The notes under the pieces: generated by a model | The model's input: only the letters and a program-made list of their open reading frames with translations | Databases searched by the model: none | Told to the model about the DNA's origin: nothing | In this document: positions 19,480 through 27,680 of the stretch, piece by piece | Position numbering within the stretch: the stretch's first letter is position 1 | How the letters are laid out: each line of letters starts with the position of its first letter | DNA from: Rhodococcus pseudokoreensis | GTDB lineage: Bacteria; Actinomycetota; Actinomycetes; Mycobacteriales; Mycobacteriaceae | Reading direction: 5' to 3' | Assembly (NCBI RefSeq): GCF_017068395.1 | Contig: NZ_CP070619.1 | Span: 1,798,001 to 1,862,000 of the forward strand | DNA: 64,000 nucleotides | Position numbers and translations under genes: made by a program

Positions 19480-19970
19480 GGGCGGGCGTCCTCCTCCGCA
19501 AAGTTGGGGGTCAGCCGCAGTTCCGCCAGCGGCACCTCCCGGCCCGCACTGCGGACCTCGACGCGGACGGGTTCGCCGGTGGTGTCGTCCCGCAGCCCGA
19601 TCGGCGGTCCGTACTCGCCCTGAAGGTATTTGTCGCCCCACTGCATCAGCGCGAGCACGGCAGGCAAGAGGTCGCGGCCCTTCTCGGTGAGCACGTATTC
19701 GTAGCGGGTGCGCTGCCCGGGCTCCTTGTAGGGCTGCCGCTCGAACAGGCCCTCGGCCGTCAGTTCCCGCAGCCGGGACGCCGCCACGGCCTCGGTGATG
19801 CCGACCCGCTTCGCGAAGTCGTCGAATCGCGTGGTGCCGTAGTAGGCCTCGCGCAGGATCAGGACGGCCGAGCGCGTACCGATCACGTCCATCGCCTTGC
19901 CGATCGAGCAGTGCGTGGCCCGCCACGTGTCGCGATCCGCGAGAAAGCCGTCCAACCGTGCCGCATCCAT
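19476..19970 (-). CDS. HxlR-family transcription regulator
   Basis: A 164-residue winged-helix protein. THCSIGKAMDVIGTRSAVLILREAYYGTTRFDDFAKRVGITEAVAASRLRELTAEGLFER (about residues 20-80) is the HxlR domain, including a Cys after His that resembles redox- or electrophile-sensing members. ATG 19970 precedes the domain; a longer frame reads into its own promoter. A 24-bp CTGACT...AGTCAG repeat 15 bp upstream recurs twice before the sulfite-oxidase-like and thiolase genes, so it probably controls itself and both. Its stop codon lies inside the 40-bp palindrome. Confidence 0.88.
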   Translation of the reverse strand: MDAARLDGFLADRDTWRATHCSIGKAMDVIGTRSAVLILREAYYGTTRFDDFAKRVGITEAVAASRLRELTAEGLFERQPYKEPGQRTRYEYVLTEKGRDLLPAVLALMQWGDKYLQGEYGPPIGLRDDTTGEPVRVEVRSAGREVPLAELRLTPNFAEEDARP

Positions 19971-19984
19971 GCACCTCAGCCTAG

Positions 19985-20008
19985 CTGACTTGCAAATTCC
20001 ATAGTCAG
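19985..20008. promoter_or_regulatory. Probable HxlR operator (site A)
   Basis: CTGACT-N12-AGTCAG, 24 bp, starting 15 bp upstream of the hxlR start. The internal TTGC and CCAT bases recur in the sites at 21733 and 21767. Confidence 0.7.
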
Positions 20009-20011
20009 CGG

Positions 20012-20284
20012 CTACAGCCTCCAGGACAGGTGCGCGAGACCGCTGGCGTCGAGTTCGAGGCCACGCGGAGTCGACACGAGCCGCATTAGCACCTCCTGAC
20101 ACCCCGGGCATCGCACGACGACACCGGGCGCACGCGCATAGACGTGGACGGCGGCCATCGGGCCGTCGAGACCGCAGAATCGGCACCGGCCGGTCGCCGC
20201 GGTGAGGTCGTGGACGAAGATCTCCGCGAACGGCCCACCGAGAACGTTTCCGTCCTCGAAATCGTTGCCCTGCAACGTACTCAT
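20012..20284 (-). CDS. Small zinc-ribbon protein (DUF6510-like)
   Basis: 90 residues with two CxxC pairs: CRFCG near 34-38 and CPGCQ near 59-63, forming a zinc ribbon. Such short proteins sit beside sulfite-oxidase-like and ferredoxin-reductase-like genes in actinobacteria. It is the last gene of the three-gene operon read from 21.7 kb, 19 bp after the reductase. AAGGGGCTTTCG upstream of ATG 20284 holds the ribosome site. Role unknown; a redox or maturation partner is an inference from position. Confidence 0.78.
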   Translation of the reverse strand: MSTLQGNDFEDGNVLGGPFAEIFVHDLTAATGRCRFCGLDGPMAAVHVYARAPGVVVRCPGCQEVLMRLVSTPRGLELDASGLAHLSWRL

Positions 20285-20303
20285 CGAAAGCCCCTTCCTC
20301 CGG

Positions 20304-21077
20304 TCACGGCCCGGAGGGACCGAACCGCTCGGTCTTGATGTCGTCCGGCGAGTGCCCGAGCGAGAGCAGCAGACGAGCCACCTCCTCGACGAAACCGGTA
20401 GGCCCGCAGACGAAGCAGCGCGGAGCGAAGTCCGCGGGCCATCCCCACGCCGCGAGATCGGCAGCGCTGATCCGACCCGCCGGACGCCCGGACCGGGGCG
20501 AGTCCTCACGGGTGCGGACGACGAACGTCTCGACTCCCCCGTCGCCGATCCCGGGTCTGTTCAGCTCGTCCGCGAACAACTCGTCGGCCTGCGTCCGCAG
20601 CGAGTACACGAGCCGGAACGGTGTGCGATCGCGGCGGAACCGGCGCTCCCGAATCATCGACATCAGCGGCACGATGCCTGACCCACCCGCGACGAGAAGC
20701 ACAGGCGCGCCGCCACCCTCGCGCGGTGACCACACGAACCAGCCACCGATCGGTCCGCGCACCTCGATCAGATTGCCCGCGGCGAACACGTCGGTCAGAT
20801 ACGGAGACACCTCACCGTCCTGCACCCGCTGGACGACCAACTGCAGTCGCCACCCGCCGGGCGAGCGCGCGGCAGGCGACGCCAGCGAGTAGCTTCGCTC
20901 GGTGGTGTACCCGTCGGGTCCGGTCAGACGGAGATCGACATGCTGCCCGGCGCGATGGCCCGGCCAGTCGGGTACCCCGAGGACCAGGGCACGCGCACTC
21001 GCCGTCTCCGGCCACGACTCGACGAGTTCGGCCACCCGCCAGCCGAGCACCGCGCGGCCCACGAGCTCACTGGTCAC
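20304..21077 (-). CDS. FAD/NAD(P)-binding oxidoreductase, ferredoxin-reductase type
   Basis: A 257-residue two-domain FNR-family protein. FAD domain: GQHVDLRL and RSYSLAS (residues about 43-70, the RxYS flavin motif). NAD(P) domain: VLLVAGGSGIVPLMSMIRER near 128 and CFVCGPTGFVEEVARLLLSLG near 225. No iron-sulfur domain is present, so it likely feeds electrons to or from a separate protein, probably the molybdopterin protein whose gene overlaps its start by 11 bp. Confidence 0.88.
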   Translation of the reverse strand: MTSELVGRAVLGWRVAELVESWPETASARALVLGVPDWPGHRAGQHVDLRLTGPDGYTTERSYSLASPAARSPGGWRLQLVVQRVQDGEVSPYLTDVFAAGNLIEVRGPIGGWFVWSPREGGGAPVLLVAGGSGIVPLMSMIRERRFRRDRTPFRLVYSLRTQADELFADELNRPGIGDGGVETFVVRTREDSPRSGRPAGRISAADLAAWGWPADFAPRCFVCGPTGFVEEVARLLLSLGHSPDDIKTERFGPSGP

Positions 21078-21666
21078 CCTGATACCTCTGCTCCCGCCAC
21101 GGGTCGCCGCGATCGTGATACCCGAGTTGTTCCCAGAAGCCGGGCACGTCCTGGGTGACGAGCTGGATCGACCGAACCCATTTCGCGGACTTCCACAGGT
21201 AGAGGTGCGGCACGAGCAGGCGGGCCGGACCCCCGTGCACCGGTGCGAGTGGCGAGCCCTCGTAGGTGTGCGCGATCCACGCCTTGCCTCCGAGGAGGTC
21301 GGAGACGGGGAGGTTGGTGGTGTAGCCGCCGTCGCACCCGACGAGGACGAATCCCGCGGACGTCTCGACGTCCGCGAACAGGGTGTCGAGGGAGACGCCC
21401 TTCCAGGAGGTGCCGAACTTCGACCATCGCGTGACGCAGTGGAGGTCGACCGTCGGGCGCTCCTGCGGCAGCGCCGTGAATTCGGCCCACGACCACTCGC
21501 GGCGCCGGCCGGTCTCGTCGGTGACGGTCAGGGTCCACGTGTCGGTCGGGACGCGGGGCGTCGGCCCTGCGGAGAGGACCGGAAAATCGGTGACCTCGTA
21601 CTGACCGGGCGGGAGGGCGTGCTCGCTGCGCGGTCTGCCGCGGAAGCCGGGGGTCAGAACAGCCAT
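21067..21666 (-). CDS. Sulfite-oxidase-like molybdopterin-binding protein
   Basis: About 199 residues of the YedY/sulfite oxidase fold. Molybdenum-ligand Cys is in DLHCVTRWSKFGTSWKGV; FVLVGCDGGYTTNLPV and HGGPARLLVPHLYLWKSAKWV are further core motifs. No Tat signal is seen, so it is probably cytoplasmic, unlike YedY itself. It heads an operon with the FNR-type reductase and the zinc-ribbon protein. ATG 21666 starts near the conserved GFRGRPR; ATG 21723 has a better ribosome site (AGGTG) and may be the true start. HxlR-type operators lie just upstream. Confidence 0.85.
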   Translation of the reverse strand: MAVLTPGFRGRPRSEHALPPGQYEVTDFPVLSAGPTPRVPTDTWTLTVTDETGRRREWSWAEFTALPQERPTVDLHCVTRWSKFGTSWKGVSLDTLFADVETSAGFVLVGCDGGYTTNLPVSDLLGGKAWIAHTYEGSPLAPVHGGPARLLVPHLYLWKSAKWVRSIQLVTQDVPGFWEQLGYHDRGDPWREQRYQGDQ

Positions 21667-21732
21667 GCCCCACGTTAGGACCGCCGCCGGATCTTCGCAG
21701 CGCAAACCGTCGATCCGAGGCATTGGTCACAC

Positions 21733-21756
21733 CTGACTTGCGATAACCATAGCCAG
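21733..21756. promoter_or_regulatory. Probable HxlR operator (site B1)
   Basis: 24 bp beginning CTGACTTGC and ending CCATAGCCAG; matches site A at CTGACTTGC-N5-CCATAG. It lies 10 bp before the longer start of the sulfite-oxidase-like gene. Confidence 0.65.
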
Positions 21757-21766
21757 GTGTACATTG

Positions 21767-21790
21767 CTGACTATGGCAATCAAAAGCCAG
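21767..21790. promoter_or_regulatory. Probable HxlR operator (site B2)
   Basis: 24 bp beginning CTGACTATGG, identical over ten bases to the reverse complement of site A, and ending AGCCAG. Centre to centre it is 34 bp from site B1, in the opposite orientation. Confidence 0.62.
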
Positions 21791-21801
21791 GTCCACCACC
21801 T

Positions 21802-21841
21802 GTGAGTACTTGTTAACCGCCCGCGGTTAACAAGTACTCAC
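21802..21841. repeat. 40-bp palindromic element, type B, in a divergent promoter region
   Basis: Perfect 19-bp arms (GTGAGTACTTGTTAACCGC and its complement) around CC. Same type as 19440-19479 but placed between divergent genes, 20 bp before the thiolase start, where a terminator role is not obvious. Confidence 0.9.
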
Positions 21842-21861
21842 GGGCAGCGAAAGGAAGAGCC

Positions 21862-23031
<1,170 letters not shown>

Positions 23032-23034
23032 CCC

Positions 23035-23991
23035 TCAGCCGTTCCGGCGGGTGATCGCCTCACCGACCGCGCGCAGCGAGTCCCGCAGCGACTGCGGCTC
23101 GAGCACTTCGACTCCCCCGCCGAGAACGGTCAGTTGGTCGAGAGCCACGTCCTCGGCCTCGAGCAGCAGGTCGACGGTGACCCAGCCGTCGTCGTCGGAC
23201 GGGCCGGGTTCGACGCGAGCGGCCTCCACCCCGACCACCCGGGGCAGTCGGCGCCACGCCGCGGGCGAGAGCCGCACCCGGCACCGGAATCGCAGGAGGG
23301 CACGGTCGAATTCGGCCACCGACGCAATCCACCACGCGCCGAGATCGAAATCGCCGGGCCGCACCGCCGGCTGACTCAGCACGGTCGCATCACTGATCCG
23401 TGACACGCGGTACGACAGCGTCCGCGCCCGGTGCTGCGCGACGAGATACCAGACGCCGGCCTTCGCCACCAAACCCAGGGGGTCGAGTGTTCTTGCCGCC
23501 GAACGGTTCCCCCTGCGGTACCGGATGCCCAGACGCCGCCCCTCGAGCACCGCGGACGCGACGACGGGAAGATCGCCGTTGTCGCGTGGCCCGTCGAACC
23601 AGCCGGGGGCGTCGACGTACAGCCGGTCCCGCCACAGCTGCGCCCCGGCCCGCAGCGGAACCGGCAACGCCCCCAGCAACTTCGACTGCGCCGCCGCGGT
23701 GACGTCGCGAAGACCGAGGTCCTCGGCGATCGACGGGACCCCGAGCAACATCAACGCGGACGTCTCCTCCCCTGTCATGCCGCCGAGTTTCGACTGCCAG
23801 CCGTCGAGCAACCGGATCCCGCCCCCGGGTCCGCTCTCCGTCCACAACGGGACCCCGGCCGCCGACAACGCCGTGACGTCGCGGTACACGGTGCGAACCG
23901 AGACGCCCAGTTCGTCCGCGAGTTGCTGTGCGGTGGCCCCGCGACTGCCCTCCAGACGGAGCATCACCTCGACGAGCCGACTCGAACGCAT
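23035..23991 (-). CDS. WYL-domain transcription regulator (YafY type)
   Basis: 318 residues: an N-terminal HTH_11 domain (RLVEVMLRLEGSRGATAQQLADELGVSVRTVYRDVTALSAAGVPL, residues 5-50), a GGGIRLLDGW wing, then a WYL ligand-sensing domain (about 135-215: LGIRYRRGNRSAARTLDPLGLVAKAGVWYLVAQHR) and a WCX C-terminus. It is divergent from the flavin-binding protein at 24055; the perfect inverted repeat at 24010-24034 between them is the probable operator. Confidence 0.9.
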   Translation of the reverse strand: MRSSRLVEVMLRLEGSRGATAQQLADELGVSVRTVYRDVTALSAAGVPLWTESGPGGGIRLLDGWQSKLGGMTGEETSALMLLGVPSIAEDLGLRDVTAAAQSKLLGALPVPLRAGAQLWRDRLYVDAPGWFDGPRDNGDLPVVASAVLEGRRLGIRYRRGNRSAARTLDPLGLVAKAGVWYLVAQHRARTLSYRVSRISDATVLSQPAVRPGDFDLGAWWIASVAEFDRALLRFRCRVRLSPAAWRRLPRVVGVEAARVEPGPSDDDGWVTVDLLLEAEDVALDQLTVLGGGVEVLEPQSLRDSLRAVGEAITRRNG

Positions 23992-24009
23992 CCTCCGAGT
24001 CTAGAGAGA

Positions 24010-24034
24010 ATCCCTGACAGTAGATGTCAGGGAT
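24010..24034. promoter_or_regulatory. Operator-like inverted repeat between WYL regulator and flavin protein
   Basis: ATCCCTGACA-GTAGA-TGTCAGGGAT, perfect 10-bp arms. YafY-type regulators are known to bind TGACA...TGTCA repeats, so this fits the adjacent regulator. Confidence 0.75.
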
Positions 24035-24054
24035 AGGGGCGCACACTGGTCGGC

Positions 24055-24516
24055 ATGACCAACTGGGCACAGTTCGAGACAGAAGCACCCGACCTCGCCA
24101 AGGCCGTCGCCGCGCGCTTCGAGGCGCACAAGCACCACGTGCTGGCGACGCTCCGCAAGGACGGTTCCCCGCGGGTGAGCGGCACCGAGGTCGAGTTCCA
24201 CGACGGCGCGTTGCTGCTCGGCTCGATGGTCGGCGCACGCAAAGTGCAGGACCTGCAACGCGATCCGCGGTACTCCCTCCACAGCAACCCCGGTCACCAC
24301 ACGATGGAGGGCGGCGACGCCAAGATCAGCGGCCGCGCCCGGGAAATCCTCGGGGAGCGGAAGCAGCAGATCGTCGATCGCTACCCCGACGAGATCCCCG
24401 AGGCGGACGTCTTCGAACTCGACCTCGACGAGGTGGTGCACACCACCGTCGACGGCGAGCACCTGTACGTCGATCTGTGGCGGCCGGGCGCGGGTGTCAC
24501 CCGGTTCACCAAGTGA
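24055..24516 (+). CDS. Pyridoxamine-phosphate-oxidase-like FMN/F420-binding protein
   Basis: 153 residues with the split-barrel fold: HHVLATLRKDGSPRVSGTEVEF (residues 27-48), GARKVQDLQRDPRYSLHSNP (60-80). In actinobacteria this fold binds FMN, F420 or heme; the ligand cannot be decided from sequence. It is divergent from the WYL regulator and probably its target. Confidence 0.82.
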   Translation: MTNWAQFETEAPDLAKAVAARFEAHKHHVLATLRKDGSPRVSGTEVEFHDGALLLGSMVGARKVQDLQRDPRYSLHSNPGHHTMEGGDAKISGRAREILGERKQQIVDRYPDEIPEADVFELDLDEVVHTTVDGEHLYVDLWRPGAGVTRFTK

Positions 24517-24519
24517 CGG

Positions 24520-24927
24520 TCACTGCGTGACGCCAAACCCGAAGCCGAGCGCGCAGGGCTCCAGCGGCCCCTTCGCACCATCGGCGTCATAGCTGCCGCC
24601 CGGGATCAGATGGGCGGTGAGCCCGGGCAGATCCCGTTCGACGCCCTCACCGTTCGTCAGCGGGCCCGACGTGCCGATCGTCGGCGCCTGGCCACCGAAG
24701 TTGAGATAGGTCACCTGAGCGTCGGTCGTGGCATCCTTTGGTCCCTCGAACTCCCACTCGACCTGGTTGCCATCCTTCTCGACACCCAAAGTGGCGGCCG
24801 GCTTACAGTTCGCGAGCGGGTCGGGCATGAACGGCGCCGCGGAGGCGGCGGCGGGTGCTGCGAAGAGAGCGGCCGCACCGAGTGCGGCAACGGCGGCGGG
24901 TCGTGCGAACGCTGCGAGAGTGGACAT
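24520..24927 (-). CDS. Secreted protein of unknown function
   Basis: 135 residues: an Ala-rich signal peptide (AAFARPAAVAALGAAALFAAPAAASAAP, cleavage probably after ASA), then a small mature domain with two Cys (ANCKPA and EPCALG) that could form a disulfide. The mature part looks like an all-beta domain (VEWEFEGPKDATTDAQVTYLNFGG). AAGGGAAC before ATG 24927 favours that start. It ends 3 bp from the convergent flavin protein. Family not recognised. Confidence 0.75.
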   Translation of the reverse strand: MSTLAAFARPAAVAALGAAALFAAPAAASAAPFMPDPLANCKPAATLGVEKDGNQVEWEFEGPKDATTDAQVTYLNFGGQAPTIGTSGPLTNGEGVERDLPGLTAHLIPGGSYDADGAKGPLEPCALGFGFGVTQ

Positions 24928-24994
24928 GGTGTTCCCTTCCGTGAGTCGTCGCACAACGATTTCCCGCCGCGATACCGGACGAAACAGACAGGGT

Positions 24995-25921
24995 CTACCA
25001 GGTGACGTTCTCGGCGCAGTGGCGTCCGTTGGCGGTGGACTCGACCTGCACGGTCGCGTGCGAGAGGTGGTGGCTCTCCAGGACGGTCCGCGCCGCTTCG
25101 AGGACGGCGGACGAGTCGGCCTCGGTGGTGAGGTGGACGGTGGCCACGTCCATTCCCGTGGTGAGCGTCCACACGTGCAGGTCGTGCACGCCGGTGACCC
25201 CGGGTAGCGCTTCGAGGTCGGCTTGCACCGATTCGACGTCGACGTCCTCGGGTGAGGCCTGGGTGAGGATGCGCAGCGACGCGGCGGCCAGTTTCATCGC
25301 CCGCGGCACCACCCACAGCGAGATGAGGACACCGACGATGATGTCGGCGTAGGGCCAGTCGAACACCAGCACGACGGCGCCGGCGATGAGTACGCCGACA
25401 CTGCCGACGGCGTCCGCGAGCACTTCGAGGTAGGCGCCGCGGACGGCCAGGCTGTCCCTGGAATCGGCGCGCAGCATCAGCATCACCACGAGGTTCGCGG
25501 CGAGACCGACCGATGCGGTGAGGATCAGCGCCATGCCGGGAAGTTCGGGGACGTCGCCGATCCGGGAGATGGCCTCGTAGAACACCCAGATCGCGACGGC
25601 GAGCAGCATCGCGGCGTTGGCCATGGCCGTGAGGACTTCGGCGCGGTGCCAGCCGAAGGTCCGGGCGGCGGTGGCGCTGCCCTTGCGAGCGAGGAGGAGG
25701 GCGACGAGTCCCATCGACATTCCGACGACGTCGGTCAGCATGTGCCCGGCGTCGGCGAGCAGCGACAGCGAGTTGACGGTCAGACCGACGACGACCTCGA
25801 GGACCAGGAACGCGAGGAGGATGACGAGAGCGATCACCATTCGGCGGATCCGCCCCCGCGACGGGCCTACCTCGCCGGCACCCTGTGTGTGGCCGTGCGA
25901 ATGTCCGTGACCGACTCCCAT
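24995..25921 (-). CDS. Cation diffusion facilitator, zinc/cobalt exporter type
   Basis: 308 residues with six transmembrane helices. A His-rich N-terminus (HGHSHGH), TM2 metal motif LLADAGHMLTD, TM5 motif YLEVLADAVGS (Glu instead of His four residues before Asp), and a C-terminal cytoplasmic domain ending HLTTEADSSAVLEAARTVL...HATVQVE. It would export Zn2+ or related ions in exchange for protons. ATG 25921 has a GGAGGAGG ribosome site; a longer frame runs through the palindromic operator at 25951. No regulator gene lies beside it. Confidence 0.92.
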   Translation of the reverse strand: MGVGHGHSHGHTQGAGEVGPSRGRIRRMVIALVILLAFLVLEVVVGLTVNSLSLLADAGHMLTDVVGMSMGLVALLLARKGSATAARTFGWHRAEVLTAMANAAMLLAVAIWVFYEAISRIGDVPELPGMALILTASVGLAANLVVMLMLRADSRDSLAVRGAYLEVLADAVGSVGVLIAGAVVLVFDWPYADIIVGVLISLWVVPRAMKLAAASLRILTQASPEDVDVESVQADLEALPGVTGVHDLHVWTLTTGMDVATVHLTTEADSSAVLEAARTVLESHHLSHATVQVESTANGRHCAENVTW

Positions 25922-25950
25922 GCGCGAGCCTCCTCCCGAGTTGTGCCGAT

Positions 25951-25972
25951 CATATGCGTACATGCGCATATG
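25951..25972. promoter_or_regulatory. ArsR/SmtB-type operator before the CDF gene
   Basis: CATATGCG-TACATG-CGCATATG, perfect 8-bp arms, 30 bp upstream of the CDF start. AT-rich ATATGCG...CGCATAT repeats are typical sites of zinc/nickel-sensing ArsR repressors; the regulator is not in the window. Confidence 0.65.
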
Positions 25973-25993
25973 TTCAACAGCGTGCTCGGGCGG

Positions 25994-27061
25994 TCAGAGT
26001 TCGGGACGATACGCCGGCTTCTCCACCGTCGGCGGCAGCGTCGCGATGGCCGAGATGCGTTTCAGCCCTGCGACCTGCAGAAGGTCGACGGTCAGAGACC
26101 GGATCTGCGCGAAGACGACGGTCGCCGACAGGCCCGCGTTCTCCACCAGTTCCGGTTTCAAGCCGGACGCCACCGACCGCAGCACCCGCGCCGCCTCGGC
26201 CTGGTCGGGTTGCTGACCGGGGTCCGCGAGCGCCATCTGCCGAAGGGTTTCCAACGCGTGGGAGAGCTTCTCCACCTGGTCGACGAGCCGCGGGTTGAGG
26301 ATCTCGTCGTCCCGCACCAGCGTGAGCGACCGCCGCGCGAGAACCCGGATGTTGCGCAGCGCGTTGTCGAGTGGGTCCGCGGCTGCGGTGAGCCGCTCGA
26401 GTCTGCCGCGGGTGTTCCAGTACAGCGGCGAGATGCGGCTGATCTCGCGGCCGCCCGCGAGGTGCGTCCGCAGCGTGTCGATGGACGCCTGCGTCGCCCG
26501 CGCCTTCTGCAGCGCCTCCTCGATGGGCTTGTCGTCGTTGGCCACCAATCCGTCGGCCACCAACTGCATGACCTCGGACGCCGTCCCGAGGACGTTCGCG
26601 GCGTATTTGCGCGCCCGTCCCACCGGATGCGTGGGAATCAGCGCGACGACGGCGATCCCCACCAGACCACCGGTCAGGGCGTCCACCATGCGGTTGATTC
26701 CCGCGGCACCGCCGGGAGGCAGCAGCGTCGCCACGAGCACCGCGGAGTTGCCTGCCTGCATCGAGAAGATCGGGCCGCTGTTCAGCAGCACCGCCGCGGA
26801 CATCGCCAGTATGACGACGAGCGTGATCTGCCAGGCGCCGCTCCCGATGACGGAGACGATGAGGTCGCCGACCCCGATCCCGATCGTGACACCGGCCACC
26901 AACTCGACGGAACGACGCAGGCGGGCGCCGAGAGACAACCCCAGCGACACCACTGCGGCGATGGGAGCGAAGAACGGCGTCGGATGACCGATCACCACCG
27001 TCGCCACCCACCACGCGGCACCGGCCGCGATCGCGCACTGCAGGATGGGCAGCGCCGACAC
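25994..27061 (-). CDS. FUSC/aromatic-acid-exporter-type membrane protein
   Basis: About 355 residues. The N-terminal half has about six hydrophobic segments (PILQCAIAAGAAWWVATVVIG, FFAPIAAVVSLGLSLG, ITLVVILAMSAAVLL, ALTGGLVGIAVVALIP); the second half is a helical cytoplasmic domain with leucine heptads. This layout matches FUSC-family proteins linked to efflux of aromatic acids or fusaric acid. GTG 27061 begins at the first membrane helix but lacks a ribosome site; the true start may lie up to 60 bp upstream, next to or overlapping the DUF3151 gene, suggesting an operon. Confidence 0.75.
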   Translation of the reverse strand: MSALPILQCAIAAGAAWWVATVVIGHPTPFFAPIAAVVSLGLSLGARLRRSVELVAGVTIGIGVGDLIVSVIGSGAWQITLVVILAMSAAVLLNSGPIFSMQAGNSAVLVATLLPPGGAAGINRMVDALTGGLVGIAVVALIPTHPVGRARKYAANVLGTASEVMQLVADGLVANDDKPIEEALQKARATQASIDTLRTHLAGGREISRISPLYWNTRGRLERLTAAADPLDNALRNIRVLARRSLTLVRDDEILNPRLVDQVEKLSHALETLRQMALADPGQQPDQAEAARVLRSVASGLKPELVENAGLSATVVFAQIRSLTVDLLQVAGLKRISAIATLPPTVEKPAYRPEL

Positions 27062-27125
27062 CCGCAGCCGGTGGACCGAGGTGTTCAGCCCGTCCCGGCC
27101 ACGGACTTTCGCCGTGCTGAGGGCG

Positions 27126-27542
27126 TTAACCGACGCCAAGCGCTTCGGCGGCTCGGGGATCGCAGTCCTCGAGCAGGTCGAGGCACCGCGCGTACTCGTC
27201 CGTTTCGCCGATCGCCTTCGCCGCCTTCGCCAGGACGGCGACGCAGCGGAGGAAACCGCGGTTGGGTTCGTGGGCGTAGGGAACCGGGCCGAAACCCTTC
27301 CAGCCGTTGCGACGCAACTGGTCCAGGCCACGGTGGTACCCGGTGCGTGCGTACGCGTAGGCCGTGATGGTCTGGTCTGCGTCGAGGGCGGCCTCGGCCA
27401 GGTAGGCCCATGCGATGGATGCGGTGGGATGGGCGGCTGCCACGGAAGCCGGATCCTCGTGGTTCAACAGGGCCGACTCGGCCTCGTCGTCCCCGGGAAG
27501 CAGCGTGGGCTGTGGTCCGAGAAGGTCACCGAAAGACGTCAT
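27126..27542 (-). CDS. DUF3151 protein (Rv0360c-like)
   Basis: 138 residues, mostly alpha-helical with TPR-like character: HPTASIAWAYLAEAALDADQTITAYAYARTGYHRGLDQLRRNGWKGFGPVPY, then NRGFLRCVAVLAKAAKAIGETDEYARCLDLLEDCDP. It is a conserved actinobacterial protein with no assigned function, at the Rv0360c position. ATG 27542 begins at the conserved MTSFGDLLGPQPTLLP; longer frames are antisense to the proline-rich gene. Confidence 0.88.
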   Translation of the reverse strand: MTSFGDLLGPQPTLLPGDDEAESALLNHEDPASVAAAHPTASIAWAYLAEAALDADQTITAYAYARTGYHRGLDQLRRNGWKGFGPVPYAHEPNRGFLRCVAVLAKAAKAIGETDEYARCLDLLEDCDPRAAEALGVG

Positions 27543-27680
27543 GCGCCTATTGTGCCCCCGCCGCGGAGCCGTCACTGCGTCGGCCCGCGTCCGCGACGCG
27601 CCCTGTCGTGGTCTCCGATGACTCGCGATGTCGTTAGGCTGCCTCCAACGTTCATTTCTCTGCAGACCGAGGGGCAGCGC

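Noticed and set aside
27045..27680. N-terminal extension of the proline-rich protein
   Set aside because: The extension is antisense to the DUF3151 gene; GTG 27681 has a strong ribosome site.
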